Source of the DNA: Verrucomicrobiales bacterium
Lineage (GTDB): Bacteria > Verrucomicrobiota > Verrucomicrobiia > Limisphaerales > CAIMTB01
Direction of reading: 5' to 3'
NCBI GenBank assembly: GCA_016795425.1
Contig: JAEUHG010000093.1
Location: 1 to 41,178, forward strand
Length of the DNA stretch: 41,178 nucleotides
Numbering within the stretch: the first letter of the stretch is position 1; every line of letters starts with the position of its first letter. The translations under genes and the position numbers were made by a program. The notes below the pieces were generated by a model. It had not been told where the DNA came from. It did not search any database and was given only the letters and a program-made list of their open reading frames with translations. Positions 31,910 to 39,471 of this stretch are shown piece after piece.

Positions 31910-34402
31910 TCAGAGTGATTTCAGACGGATATTCTTGAACTCGATCTTCATCGGCGGACCGGGGTGCATTTGGAGGGCGAGGAACCCCTTGGAGGCCGCT
32001 TGTTTGGAGTCATGATCCGTGAATTGGCACATGAGTATGCCATTGATGAACAAGGTGATCTCCGGGCCTCGGCAGAGAATTCGGTAGGTGTTCCAATCTT
32101 CCTTCCGATAGATCCTGGCCAGTTCGGCGGCATCTCCAAGCTTCTGCACCTCGCGCTTCCCGTCCGGTCCGATGCTGACGCGTTCTCCACGACCGGCGAT
32201 AAGGCCGCGGGTGTGCTCATAGACAAAACCTACCAGATCGCCGTTCCCACTCATGTCCGCCTGGTAACCTGAGGTATCCCAGTTGGGAAGGGCTTGCGAG
32301 CGGAGTTGGATGCCGGAATTGCCGGCGCCACTGAGGCGGAAGTCCGCGATGAGTTCGAAGTCGGATGGCTGGCCGCCTCGCCAGATCAGGTAGTTAGGTT
32401 GATCGCAGGGTTTCACCGGGGTGCTCTCGGCGGTCAACGCACCGTTTTCGACTTTCCACCATCCCGGCATGCCGTCCCATCCTGTGAGATCTTTGCCGTT
32501 GAATAGGGAAATGAACCCCGCCTCGGAGACACTCGCTGGTACCTTAGCCATCACCTTTCGGACGCGCTCGGCGAGCGGCGCGTCGTGAGTTTGCACCAAC
32601 GGCATAGCCGCGGCGACTTCCACGGCGTGGTTGGTCACGATGTTCTCGGCGATGGCGACGGCCGCAACACCGGCCTCTGCCATCAACCCTGAACGGCTCA
32701 AGTAGGGCAATACGAGGGCAAGTGACTCCGGGCAAGGCAGTCTACCAAGAGTCGAGAGCGCTAGAGGCTGCGCCTTACATTGTTCGACGATCGGCAGCAG
32801 TTCCTGGATCTGTGCGACCTGCCGTGCTGCAGTTGTCGCTTGCAGCGGAATCAACCGAAGCTGGCTGCGCAGCGCGAGATTCTGGAGTTTGGGATCCGCG
32901 CTGGTTCGGGTCATCCGCGCCAGGTCCGGCAAGGCATCGGCCGTCGGCCAGTCGCAGAGCACTCGAAGCGCCGTTTCCCGAACCGCCTCCTCCGGATCCA
33001 TGGCGGCCGCCCGCATGGCGTCCAGCGCTCGCGGGCCCCCGACACTGCCCAGGGCGCCTAGCAGGGCGAGTTTCGCCTCGCCTTTCGAATTGGCCAGACC
33101 GGGCAGCAGTTGGTCGGCACAGCTGGAAGGTGTTGGTTGCCGCTCACAGATGGCGATCAACGCGTTCTCGCCCGCCGCGAAGGCCTGGCTTTCATTCAGG
33201 GCGGTCACGATTCCCGGAAGGTCCGCGATGCCGCCCAGTTCGCCGAGTACCTTGAAGCTGGCGCCTCCCACTTGGGCATCCGCATCCGCCGCTGATCGGA
33301 TCAGCGCTGGGAGCGCCGCCGTTATGCGGCGCTGGCCCACCGCTCCAATGGCTGCGATGCGGGTCTTTGGGTCAGATCCGTTCATCAGGGCCATGACGGC
33401 GGCATCGGCCTCCTGGCCAGGCGACCCGCTTAATCCCGCCCAGGCCGCGGCAGCGACCGCGGGTTCGGAATCCTGCACCAATGCGGCCAGCACCGGGATC
33501 GACGAGGCATGTCGAAGTTGAACCAGACTTTGGATCGCCGTGATACGACGGTGGGCGGAGCCTTTCTGAGCCAGGTTGACCAGCGCGCTCGCGGCGTTGG
33601 GGTCGCCGCGAAAACCCAGGGCTTGCAATAGCAGGATCTGGCCCTCCTCGTTTACTTGATCAAGAGCTCCCATCAGTGCCTGGGTCACCTCCGTTCCCGG
33701 GAGGTCCACTGAGATCGCGATCGCGTCGACGGCCGACACGGGCGAGCCCGTTCGAATGGCTTCGACCAACAAGGGCAGTCCCTGGGTGCCACGGCTACGG
33801 ATCGATCCGCGCAAGGCCGCGACCTGCACGTGGTGCGGCAGGTTGGGCGTTGCGCGGACTTTGTCGTAAACGGCCGCAGCCTTGTGGGCCGGCAGGCCTT
33901 CGGCGCATCGGAACAATCCGTCGCATACCGCAGGTCGCAGGGTTGGCGAGACGGTGGACAAGGCGGTTTCGAGCGCCGGGACCGCTGTGCTTCCGATATC
34001 GCCCAAGGCTCGCGCGGCGGCTTGCGCCACGGCGAGATCGGTGCCCGCCACGAAAGAGCTGAGAGGTGCCACGGCCTGAGGGTCTTTACGGACTCCGAGA
34101 CTATGAATGACGCCGACGAGCAACGCGCCTTTGACCTGGCCTAGTGCCTGGCGGAGCGCGGCATCGACGGATGGGTCGGCGATCGGTTCGAGTGCGAACC
34201 GAGCCCGATGGGAGAGCTGTTCGTCAGTGAGCAACGACGCAAGCACCGGCACGGCGTCGCGAGTGCCGATGCGCGCGAGTTCCTGACAGGCGTCCGCCTT
34301 TTCGTTCAGAGACGCATTGGATTTGAGAATGGCAATGAGTCGGGACTCCTGTGCGAAGGAGGTGCCGGCGAGCAGGAGCAGGGCGAAGAAGATCGGTTTC
34401 AT
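31910..34402 (-). CDS. Exported HEAT-repeat protein with C-terminal DUF1080 domain
   Basis: The 830-aa protein has a signal peptide (KPIFFALLLLAGTSFAQ), then HEAT-type repeats over about 20-600 (units such as AAARALGDIGSTAVPALE). A C-terminal DUF1080 / 3-keto-disaccharide hydrolase domain occupies about 625-830, starting FISLFNGKDLTGWDG and containing FELIADFRLSGAGNSGI and QMHPGPPMKIEFKNIRL. DUF1080 domains are concanavalin-like folds; some hydrolyse 3-keto-glycosides made by Gfo/Idh/MocA oxidoreductases. The upstream neighbour is a Gfo/Idh/MocA gene, 22 nt away, which fits an oxidation-then-cleavage pathway. A GGAG binding site precedes the ATG at 34402. Confidence 0.92.
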   Translation of the reverse strand: MKPIFFALLLLAGTSFAQESRLIAILKSNASLNEKADACQELARIGTRDAVPVLASLLTDEQLSHRARFALEPIADPSVDAALRQALGQVKGALLVGVIHSLGVRKDPQAVAPLSSFVAGTDLAVAQAAARALGDIGSTAVPALETALSTVSPTLRPAVCDGLFRCAEGLPAHKAAAVYDKVRATPNLPHHVQVAALRGSIRSRGTQGLPLLVEAIRTGSPVSAVDAIAISVDLPGTEVTQALMGALDQVNEEGQILLLQALGFRGDPNAASALVNLAQKGSAHRRITAIQSLVQLRHASSIPVLAALVQDSEPAVAAAAWAGLSGSPGQEADAAVMALMNGSDPKTRIAAIGAVGQRRITAALPALIRSAADADAQVGGASFKVLGELGGIADLPGIVTALNESQAFAAGENALIAICERQPTPSSCADQLLPGLANSKGEAKLALLGALGSVGGPRALDAMRAAAMDPEEAVRETALRVLCDWPTADALPDLARMTRTSADPKLQNLALRSQLRLIPLQATTAARQVAQIQELLPIVEQCKAQPLALSTLGRLPCPESLALVLPYLSRSGLMAEAGVAAVAIAENIVTNHAVEVAAAMPLVQTHDAPLAERVRKVMAKVPASVSEAGFISLFNGKDLTGWDGMPGWWKVENGALTAESTPVKPCDQPNYLIWRGGQPSDFELIADFRLSGAGNSGIQLRSQALPNWDTSGYQADMSGNGDLVGFVYEHTRGLIAGRGERVSIGPDGKREVQKLGDAAELARIYRKEDWNTYRILCRGPEITLFINGILMCQFTDHDSKQAASKGFLALQMHPGPPMKIEFKNIRLKSL

Positions 34403-34424
34403 GGTGGGATCTCCGGGGTTGGAA

Positions 34425-35750
34425 TCAGGCTGTGTACGGGGCGCGCATGGCCCGGGATCGCAGTCGATTGGCTTCGGGATCGTTGACGAACTCAGCCTTG
34501 CCCAAATCAAACTTCAAGTTGCGCTTCAACGCTTCGCAGATGTCGGCCGCCAGACAGATGTTCATCGAACGCGACATGACCTCAGGATTCGCCACGGCGG
34601 ATCGGCGCGATCGGATGCAGTCCAGGAAATCCCGCACGTGACTCAAGGGGCGTTGGGTGCGGGCGGTGTATTCCGCCAGGACCTTCTGGTAATCGAGCAG
34701 CAGCGAAGGAGAGGAGACCTCGGTGCGGGCATAACCGTCGGCGGCGGCCGCCCAACCTTCGGGCCCGTCGAAGCGTTCCCCGCAAGCGCCATGCCAGTAC
34801 TCGCACGGATCCCACACCGAGCCGGTCACGCGGAACAGCACCAGTTTCACCCCATTGGAAAGACGGGTCACCATCGTGGCATCCGGCCCGGCGTATTCGA
34901 ATTCGATCGAGGTAACCTGGGTCATGTCGAGTCCCGCCAGTGCCTGGGCGACGGTGTGAGCGCCCCACATGGCGACGTCGGTGGCGAAATCGTGGAAGTG
35001 ATACCACCCGGAGCGAAGATAACCCTTGTTGAACGGGCGCCATGGACACGGACCAATCCAGGCATCCCAATCCAGTTCATCCCGGGGAGGCTCGGGTTCC
35101 GCCGGCAGCCAGTCGCGGCGCAGCCCGTCGCGCCAGCGGATATCCGCGTAGACCGTATGAATGGGGCCCAAACGACCGGAGCGGGCCATTTCGATGGCAT
35201 AGACATGGTGCGGCTCGCTGAGACGTTGGGCACCGGTTTGAAAGACGCGGCCATAGCGGCGGGCGGTGTCCACCACCATTTGACCCTGCGCCATGGTGAG
35301 GCACGCGGGTTTCTCGCAATAGACGTCCTTGCCGGCTTGCATGGCCCAAACCGAGGCGAGCGCATGCCAGCGATCGCCGGTCGCGATCAGGACGGCATCC
35401 ACATCGGTGCGCTCGGCCAGCATCTGGCGCATGTCGCCGTAGGCCGCGCAGTCCTTGTTGCCGTAGGCGGCATCGACGGTGTTCTTGGCCGCTTCACGCC
35501 GCTCTTTCACGAGGTCACAGACGGTGACCCACTGCACATCCTTTTGACCGAGCATGACTCCGAGGTCGTAGGAACCGCGGCCGCCGAGGCCGATGCCGCC
35601 CATGACGATGCGTTCACTGGGGGCGAGTCTGCCGCCGCGGCCCAGTGCCGACGCGGGGATGATGCATGGGAACGCGATGGCGCCGGCTGCGGCGGCACTC
35701 CGAGAGAGGAATTGACGCCGCGTCAGGGAGGTCGAAAGGGGCGGGTTCAT
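34425..35750 (-). CDS. Tat-exported Gfo/Idh/MocA-family oxidoreductase
   Basis: The 441-aa protein starts with a twin-arginine signal (TRRQFLSRSAAAAGAIAF). A Rossmann fold (VMGGIGLGGRGSYDLGVM) and the canonical YCEKPACLT catalytic signature follow, then the C-terminal domain (WHYH/FHDFATDVAMWGAHT region). It should oxidise or reduce a sugar or glycoside with bound NAD(P) in the periplasm. The ATG at 35750 places the Tat motif near the N-terminus. The HEAT-DUF1080 gene follows after 22 nt and probably acts on its product. Compared with the paralogue at 11768 it keeps the EKP motif. Confidence 0.94.
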   Translation of the reverse strand: MNPPLSTSLTRRQFLSRSAAAAGAIAFPCIIPASALGRGGRLAPSERIVMGGIGLGGRGSYDLGVMLGQKDVQWVTVCDLVKERREAAKNTVDAAYGNKDCAAYGDMRQMLAERTDVDAVLIATGDRWHALASVWAMQAGKDVYCEKPACLTMAQGQMVVDTARRYGRVFQTGAQRLSEPHHVYAIEMARSGRLGPIHTVYADIRWRDGLRRDWLPAEPEPPRDELDWDAWIGPCPWRPFNKGYLRSGWYHFHDFATDVAMWGAHTVAQALAGLDMTQVTSIEFEYAGPDATMVTRLSNGVKLVLFRVTGSVWDPCEYWHGACGERFDGPEGWAAAADGYARTEVSSPSLLLDYQKVLAEYTARTQRPLSHVRDFLDCIRSRRSAVANPEVMSRSMNICLAADICEALKRNLKFDLGKAEFVNDPEANRLRSRAMRAPYTA

Positions 35751-35867
35751 GGATGGCCTGGGCTCGGTGGCGGTTCGTTCTTGGATCGGTTGGTTGAACG
35801 CCGATGCCCATTTACCCCAAGTGGTTTTGCGGGGCGATGATCTGGGGATGAACTGCTTCGGGGAGAG

Positions 35868-35907
35868 GGAAGGCAAACGGCTGCGCCGTGGGACACGTCC
35901 CGGTCCG
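35868..35907. repeat. Intergenic hairpin repeat, copy A
   Basis: It matches copy B (35989-36028) at 36 of 40 bases without gaps. It contains GGGACACGTCCC, a 5-bp inverted repeat around AC. With copy B, a degenerate third copy at about 36065-36088, and the palindrome at 35917-35935, it fills much of the 379-nt gap between the Gfo/Idh/MocA and glycosidase genes. I see no gene in that gap. Confidence 0.72.
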
Positions 35908-35916
35908 GGGAGGAGC

Positions 35917-35935
35917 GCGGGCTGTCCCAGCCCGC
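35917..35935. repeat. REP-like palindrome
   Basis: GCGGGCT (35917-35923) and AGCCCGC (35929-35935) are perfect 7-bp arms around GTCCC. The palindrome lies between copies A and B. It resembles repetitive extragenic palindromes and could act as a transcription stop or protein site. Confidence 0.6.
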
Positions 35936-35988
35936 AGTGGCGCGCTCAGGGTCGAGACGTGGAATGAGAAGAGTGTTGCAGGAAGGCA

Positions 35989-36028
35989 GGAAGGGCAACT
36001 GCTGCGCCGTGGGGCACGTCCCGGTCCG
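35989..36028. repeat. Intergenic hairpin repeat, copy B
   Basis: It is the second copy of the 40-bp repeat at 35868-35907. Its palindrome reads GGGGCACGTCCC, so the arms still pair in RNA through one G-U wobble. A degenerate third copy follows at about 36065-36088 (TTGGGCACCTGTCCC core). Confidence 0.7.
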
Positions 36029-36129
36029 TCGCGAAGGGTCTCGGTTTAATGGATGGGCCCGTTCCGCGTTGGGCACCTGTCCCTCCGCACCATGACCGGC
36101 GATCGTCTGCTCTGCGGTGCCGATGGGAC

Positions 36130-37071
36130 TCAATCCTTCGTTGATCGAGCGGGCGCTGATTTTCGACAGATTCCCAAGAGGACTGGAACAGGGCGTGTTG
36201 TTCCGCTGGAAGGTCGGTTCATCACGCGCGGGGCGCCGGTTTCATCCGCCAGCATCATCACCGTGCTTCCTCCACCATCAAGGTTGAGGGCATGACGACA
36301 TCCGAGCGTCTTCATGAAGCTGGCCAGTTCCGTGAGCGTGGCGCCTTCGCTGAAGCCGGGGGTCCGGCCATCGACAACGACCATCCACAGCCTCGCGCCT
36401 TCGGCATCCAGGCCCAGCGCCGTCCTTGGGTGGAGATGGGTCGAGAACGGAGTGTCTTCCGCCTCGACCACGCCGTTTCTGAGGATCACTCCGTGCTTTG
36501 CGGCATGGGTGCCGACGGCCCAATCGACCAGCGCCGGGTCAGGCAGCGAGGCATCGAACCCCGGACGACCGCCCGTCGTCACCCAAAGTTGCTCGAGCGG
36601 ACCGTCCATCGGGCTTCGGATTTGCCCACGTTCCACAACCCACCCGCTGATGATCACCGGTCGGTTCTCGAACCAACCGCCGTCGGCCAATTGGGATCCG
36701 GGCAGCACCTGAAAGGCATTGGCGTTGATCGCGGCCAGAGCCGAGGCGCGGCGCATGAGAGTTTCCGGTTGGGTCAGGGTGGCTTCCGCGGGGCCGGCGC
36801 CATCCGGATCCTGCGCCACGATCGGCATTACCTGCAGGACCTCGCTGCGAAGATCCACGCGGATCCAATGCAGGCGGATCGGTCGCGGCTTCTCGAAGAC
36901 TTGCAGGCCATATTCAAAGGTTGGTGGAGACAGGTCGGGGTCGGTTCCCAAAACAGGGAAAGGTGCCCAGACACCGAGCAAGAGCAGGGCAAAGTGCTGG
37001 ACACTGAGACGGAATGCGGAGGAGCCATCAGCGGCGCGTCTTTCCAAGCATGGCAAGTCCGGGGGGCTCAT
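36130..37071 (-). CDS. Phosphodiester glycosidase-family (NAGPA-like) exported protein
   Basis: The 313-aa protein has a hydrophobic signal region (LSVQHFALLLLGVWAPFPVLG) and the phosphodiester glycosidase domain (PF09992). Markers are AINANAF in place of the usual INGGFF, HPRTALGLDAEGARLWMVVVDGR, and NLDGGGSTVMM near residue 262. The family removes N-acetylglucosamine from phosphodiester-linked glycans (uncovering enzyme) and includes bacterial enzymes acting on wall or surface polymers. The substrate here is unknown. It follows the TetR gene by 9 nt, so the two are probably one transcript. Confidence 0.9.
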   Translation of the reverse strand: MSPPDLPCLERRAADGSSAFRLSVQHFALLLLGVWAPFPVLGTDPDLSPPTFEYGLQVFEKPRPIRLHWIRVDLRSEVLQVMPIVAQDPDGAGPAEATLTQPETLMRRASALAAINANAFQVLPGSQLADGGWFENRPVIISGWVVERGQIRSPMDGPLEQLWVTTGGRPGFDASLPDPALVDWAVGTHAAKHGVILRNGVVEAEDTPFSTHLHPRTALGLDAEGARLWMVVVDGRTPGFSEGATLTELASFMKTLGCRHALNLDGGGSTVMMLADETGAPRVMNRPSSGTTRPVPVLLGICRKSAPARSTKD

Positions 37072-37080
37072 GGAGTCATC

Positions 37081-37839
37081 CTAGATGGCGGGGTGCGACG
37101 GGACGATGGTGGACGATGGCCGAGGGTCAGCCTCGCCTGGGTTGGCCAGCAGAGCATCCTGGAAGAGGGAGTTCGCGGACTCGACGAATCGGCGGACGAG
37201 CGGAAGCCGCAGGGCCAACGCTGCCGATGGGAGGATCTGGCGGAGAAGCTCCACCAATCCGCGGGTGGCGCGCTGACCCGGGCTCCGGTCGAGCAACCAC
37301 CAAAGGATGACGCCGAGGTGACCCAAATAGAGCAAACGCCCTAGCGCCTCGGCGACCGCCGGCTTCGGGGCATCCTTGGCACCTGTCATGGCGGCCTCAA
37401 AGACGCCTTGGACACGCTGCCGCGAGAAGGCGGTGGTCTGGGCGAAGATGCCTTCGTCAGCGTCTCCCACCATGGTGGGGGTCAGCGCCCGCAGGGAGGT
37501 TCGGTGAGGTCCGAGCACCTGCAGGCTGAGTTCCAAGGCATAGAGGAAGCGGTCGCGCCACCGTCCTTCGGGCATGGCCTCGGCTTCGCGGGCGAAGGCC
37601 ACCGAGAGTTCGTCGTAGAGTGCCAGCACCACGGCGCGCTTGCTGGGGAAATAGCGGTAGAGCAGGGCGGGGCTGACTCCGACTTGAACGGCCACCTCCC
37701 GAAGCGTGGCACCTTCGTAACCGCGCTGGCCGATCAGGGAGATGGCGGCTTCGTAGAGGCGCCGGCGCATGGTTTCGCCTTCCGAGGTTCGACCTGGCGG
37801 ACGCCCGCGTTTCTGGGGCTTGCTATTTTCGGTGATCAT
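37081..37839 (-). CDS. TetR-family transcriptional regulator
   Basis: The 252-aa protein has a basic N-terminus (KPQKRGRPPGRTSEGE) and a TetR helix-turn-helix at about residues 25-75 (GATLREVAVQVGVSPALLYR, then YFPSKRAVVLAL). A long helical ligand-binding domain without a recognisable subfamily completes it. It is co-transcribed with the glycosidase gene, and a palindrome overlaps its start codon, consistent with autorepression. The divergent epimerase gene may be a second target. Confidence 0.94.
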   Translation of the reverse strand: MITENSKPQKRGRPPGRTSEGETMRRRLYEAAISLIGQRGYEGATLREVAVQVGVSPALLYRYFPSKRAVVLALYDELSVAFAREAEAMPEGRWRDRFLYALELSLQVLGPHRTSLRALTPTMVGDADEGIFAQTTAFSRQRVQGVFEAAMTGAKDAPKPAVAEALGRLLYLGHLGVILWWLLDRSPGQRATRGLVELLRQILPSAALALRLPLVRRFVESANSLFQDALLANPGEADPRPSSTIVPSHPAI

Positions 37840-37859
37840 GTTTACATAATTAAATCATG
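37837..37859. promoter_or_regulatory. Candidate TetR operator
   Basis: An AT-rich imperfect palindrome, CATGTTTA - CATAAT - TAAATCATG, covers the TetR start codon (37837-37839) and sits in otherwise GC-rich DNA. Size and place are typical of TetR autoregulatory sites. Confidence 0.45.
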
Positions 37860-37950
37860 GGTTCGGATCAGAGACAACTGCGGAGACCGGGCGGGGGCGA
37901 CGGGCGCCGCGGGCTGGCTGGCGCGACCTGGCATTGGGGTTCCCTGGTTG

Positions 37951-37970
37951 GTTATCGCTTTCCTGATAAC
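37951..37970. promoter_or_regulatory. Inverted repeat upstream of the epimerase gene
   Basis: GTTATC (37951-37956) and GATAAC (37965-37970) form a perfect 6-bp inverted repeat with an 8-bp spacer, 35 nt before the ATG at 38006. It could be an operator for the epimerase gene or a second regulator site in the divergent region. Confidence 0.4.
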
Positions 37971-38005
37971 GCCGGGAGCGTTCGGTCGAACCTGGAGGAA
38001 GCTCG

Positions 38006-38965
38006 ATGAAAATAGTCATTCCCGGTGGCACCGGCCAAGTGGGCAGCCTGCTGGCCCGCGCCTTTCATGCTGAGGGTCACGAGGTGGTGGTTTTGAGTCG
38101 GCGGGTGAGGGAACTCCCGTGGCGGGGGGTCGAGTGGGACGCCAGGACGATGGGCCCGTGGTGTTCCGAGATCGAAGGGGCCGAGGTGGTCATCAATCTC
38201 ACGGGGCGCAGCGTGAACTGCCGGTATCACGCCCGAAACCGCCGCGAGATTCTCGAGTCCCGGGTGGATTCGACTCGAGTGCTTGGCCAGGCCATTTTGC
38301 GCGCGACACGGCCTCCGAAGGTTTGGCTGCAAGCCAGCACGGCCACGCTGTATGCCCATCGGTTCGATGCTGGGAATGACGAGGTCACCGGGCTCGTGGG
38401 TGGCAGCGAACCCGGGGCGCCGTCGACCTGGAGATTCAGCATCGAAGTCGCGCGGGCCTGGGAGCAGGCGCTTTTCGGCGCCGACACACCGCGCACGCGG
38501 AAAGTGGCGCTCCGGTCGGCGATGACCATGAGCGCGGATCGGGGCGGGGTCTTCGACGCCCTCCTCGGTCTGGTTCGGTGCGGGTTGGGCGGGACCGCCG
38601 GCGACGGGAGGCAATTCGTCTCCTGGATTCACCATCACGATTTCGAACGGGCGGTGCGGTGGTTGATCGAGCACGACGAATTCGAGGGCGCGGTGAATCT
38701 GGCTGCACCCAACCCGGTGCCCAATGCGGAGTTCATGCGTGTGCTCAGGGAGGCCTGGGGCACTCGCATCGGTTTGCCGGCCACGCGCTGGATGTTGGAG
38801 GTCGGCGCGGTTTTTCTTCGGACCGAGACGGAACTCATCCTCAAGAGCCGCCGCGTGGTGCCGGGGCGGTTGCTGGCGGCTGGATTTCGCTTCGATTTCG
38901 AGCATTGGCGGGATGCGGCCGTGGACCTTTGCCGCGTGTCGAGGTGCCAGGTTGGGGAAGGGTAA
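38006..38965 (+). CDS. TIGR01777-type epimerase (SDR39U1-like)
   Basis: The 319-aa protein opens with an extended-SDR dinucleotide motif (VIPGGTGQVGSLLARAF). SRRVRELPWRGVEWDART, VVINLTGRSVNCRY and LQASTATLYAHRFD follow, all characteristic of TIGR01777 proteins. The C-terminal DUF1731 region ends SRRVVPGRLLAAGFRFDFEH. The usual YxxxK is not clear. The family has a structural NAD(P) site, but its substrate is undefined. A GGAGGA binding site lies 6 nt before the ATG. Confidence 0.9.
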   Translation: MKIVIPGGTGQVGSLLARAFHAEGHEVVVLSRRVRELPWRGVEWDARTMGPWCSEIEGAEVVINLTGRSVNCRYHARNRREILESRVDSTRVLGQAILRATRPPKVWLQASTATLYAHRFDAGNDEVTGLVGGSEPGAPSTWRFSIEVARAWEQALFGADTPRTRKVALRSAMTMSADRGGVFDALLGLVRCGLGGTAGDGRQFVSWIHHHDFERAVRWLIEHDEFEGAVNLAAPNPVPNAEFMRVLREAWGTRIGLPATRWMLEVGAVFLRTETELILKSRRVVPGRLLAAGFRFDFEHWRDAAVDLCRVSRCQVGEG

Positions 38966-39066
38966 CTGCGGATGCACCAGGATGGGATTGATCCACAGGA
39001 GGGCGAAGCGCGCCATTTTGGAGTCAGGCAGAGACTGTTGGTTGGATTCAGCCAAGAAAGGAAACT

Positions 39067-39471
39067 ATGAATACCAGTGTTGGAATCTACGCCGCCTATT
39101 TTCTCGTCAGCCTGGGAATGACGATTTGGGTGGCTCGCACTCTCCACAAGAATGGAAGGCATTTCCTGGTCGATGCATTGGATGGAAACGCGGAGGTGGC
39201 GGATTCGGTGAATCACCTCCTGCTGGTTGGTTTTTACCTGGTCAACCTAGGGTTCATCCTGCTCTTCCTGCGAGTGGGTGAAAAACCGGAAGATCTCGTC
39301 CAGGGAATTGAGTATATATCGACGAAACTCGGCATCGTGACCTTGGTTTTGGGCGGGATGCACTTCTTCAACATGTTCAACTTCGCGCGCATGCGAAAGC
39401 GGGGCTTGGATCATCCTTCGCTGCCGATGGCTCGTGGGGCTGCAGGAGGTGACCTTGATCGCACTCCTTGA
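39067..39471 (+). CDS. Small integral membrane protein
   Basis: The 134-aa protein has three membrane segments: VGIYAAYFLVSLGMTIWVA, HLLLVGFYLVNLGFILLFL and IVTLVLGGMHFFNMFNFA. A charged loop (LHKNGRHFLVDALDGNAEV) separates the first two. An AAGGAAA binding site precedes the ATG at 39067. No family is recognised with confidence. Its last 17 nt overlap the glycosyltransferase gene, which suggests translational coupling. Confidence 0.75.
   Translation: MNTSVGIYAAYFLVSLGMTIWVARTLHKNGRHFLVDALDGNAEVADSVNHLLLVGFYLVNLGFILLFLRVGEKPEDLVQGIEYISTKLGIVTLVLGGMHFFNMFNFARMRKRGLDHPSLPMARGAAGGDLDRTP
39444..39449 (+). promoter_or_regulatory. Strong ribosome binding site of the glycosyltransferase gene
   Basis: AGGAGG at 39444-39449 extends to AGGAGGTGA, a full match to the anti-Shine-Dalgarno sequence. 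It lies inside the coding end of the preceding gene, 5 nt before an in-frame TTG at 39455. The ATG at 39494 is too far away, so the RBS favours a TTG start. Confidence 0.55.

Noticed and set aside
34317..35840. 507-codon open frame on the plus strand
   Set aside because: It is antisense to the Gfo/Idh/MocA gene with its clear Tat and EKP motifs.
37857..38009. 50-codon frame ending in ATGA with the epimerase start
   Set aside because: It overlaps the palindrome, has no RBS and is Gly/Arg-rich like random GC-rich DNA.
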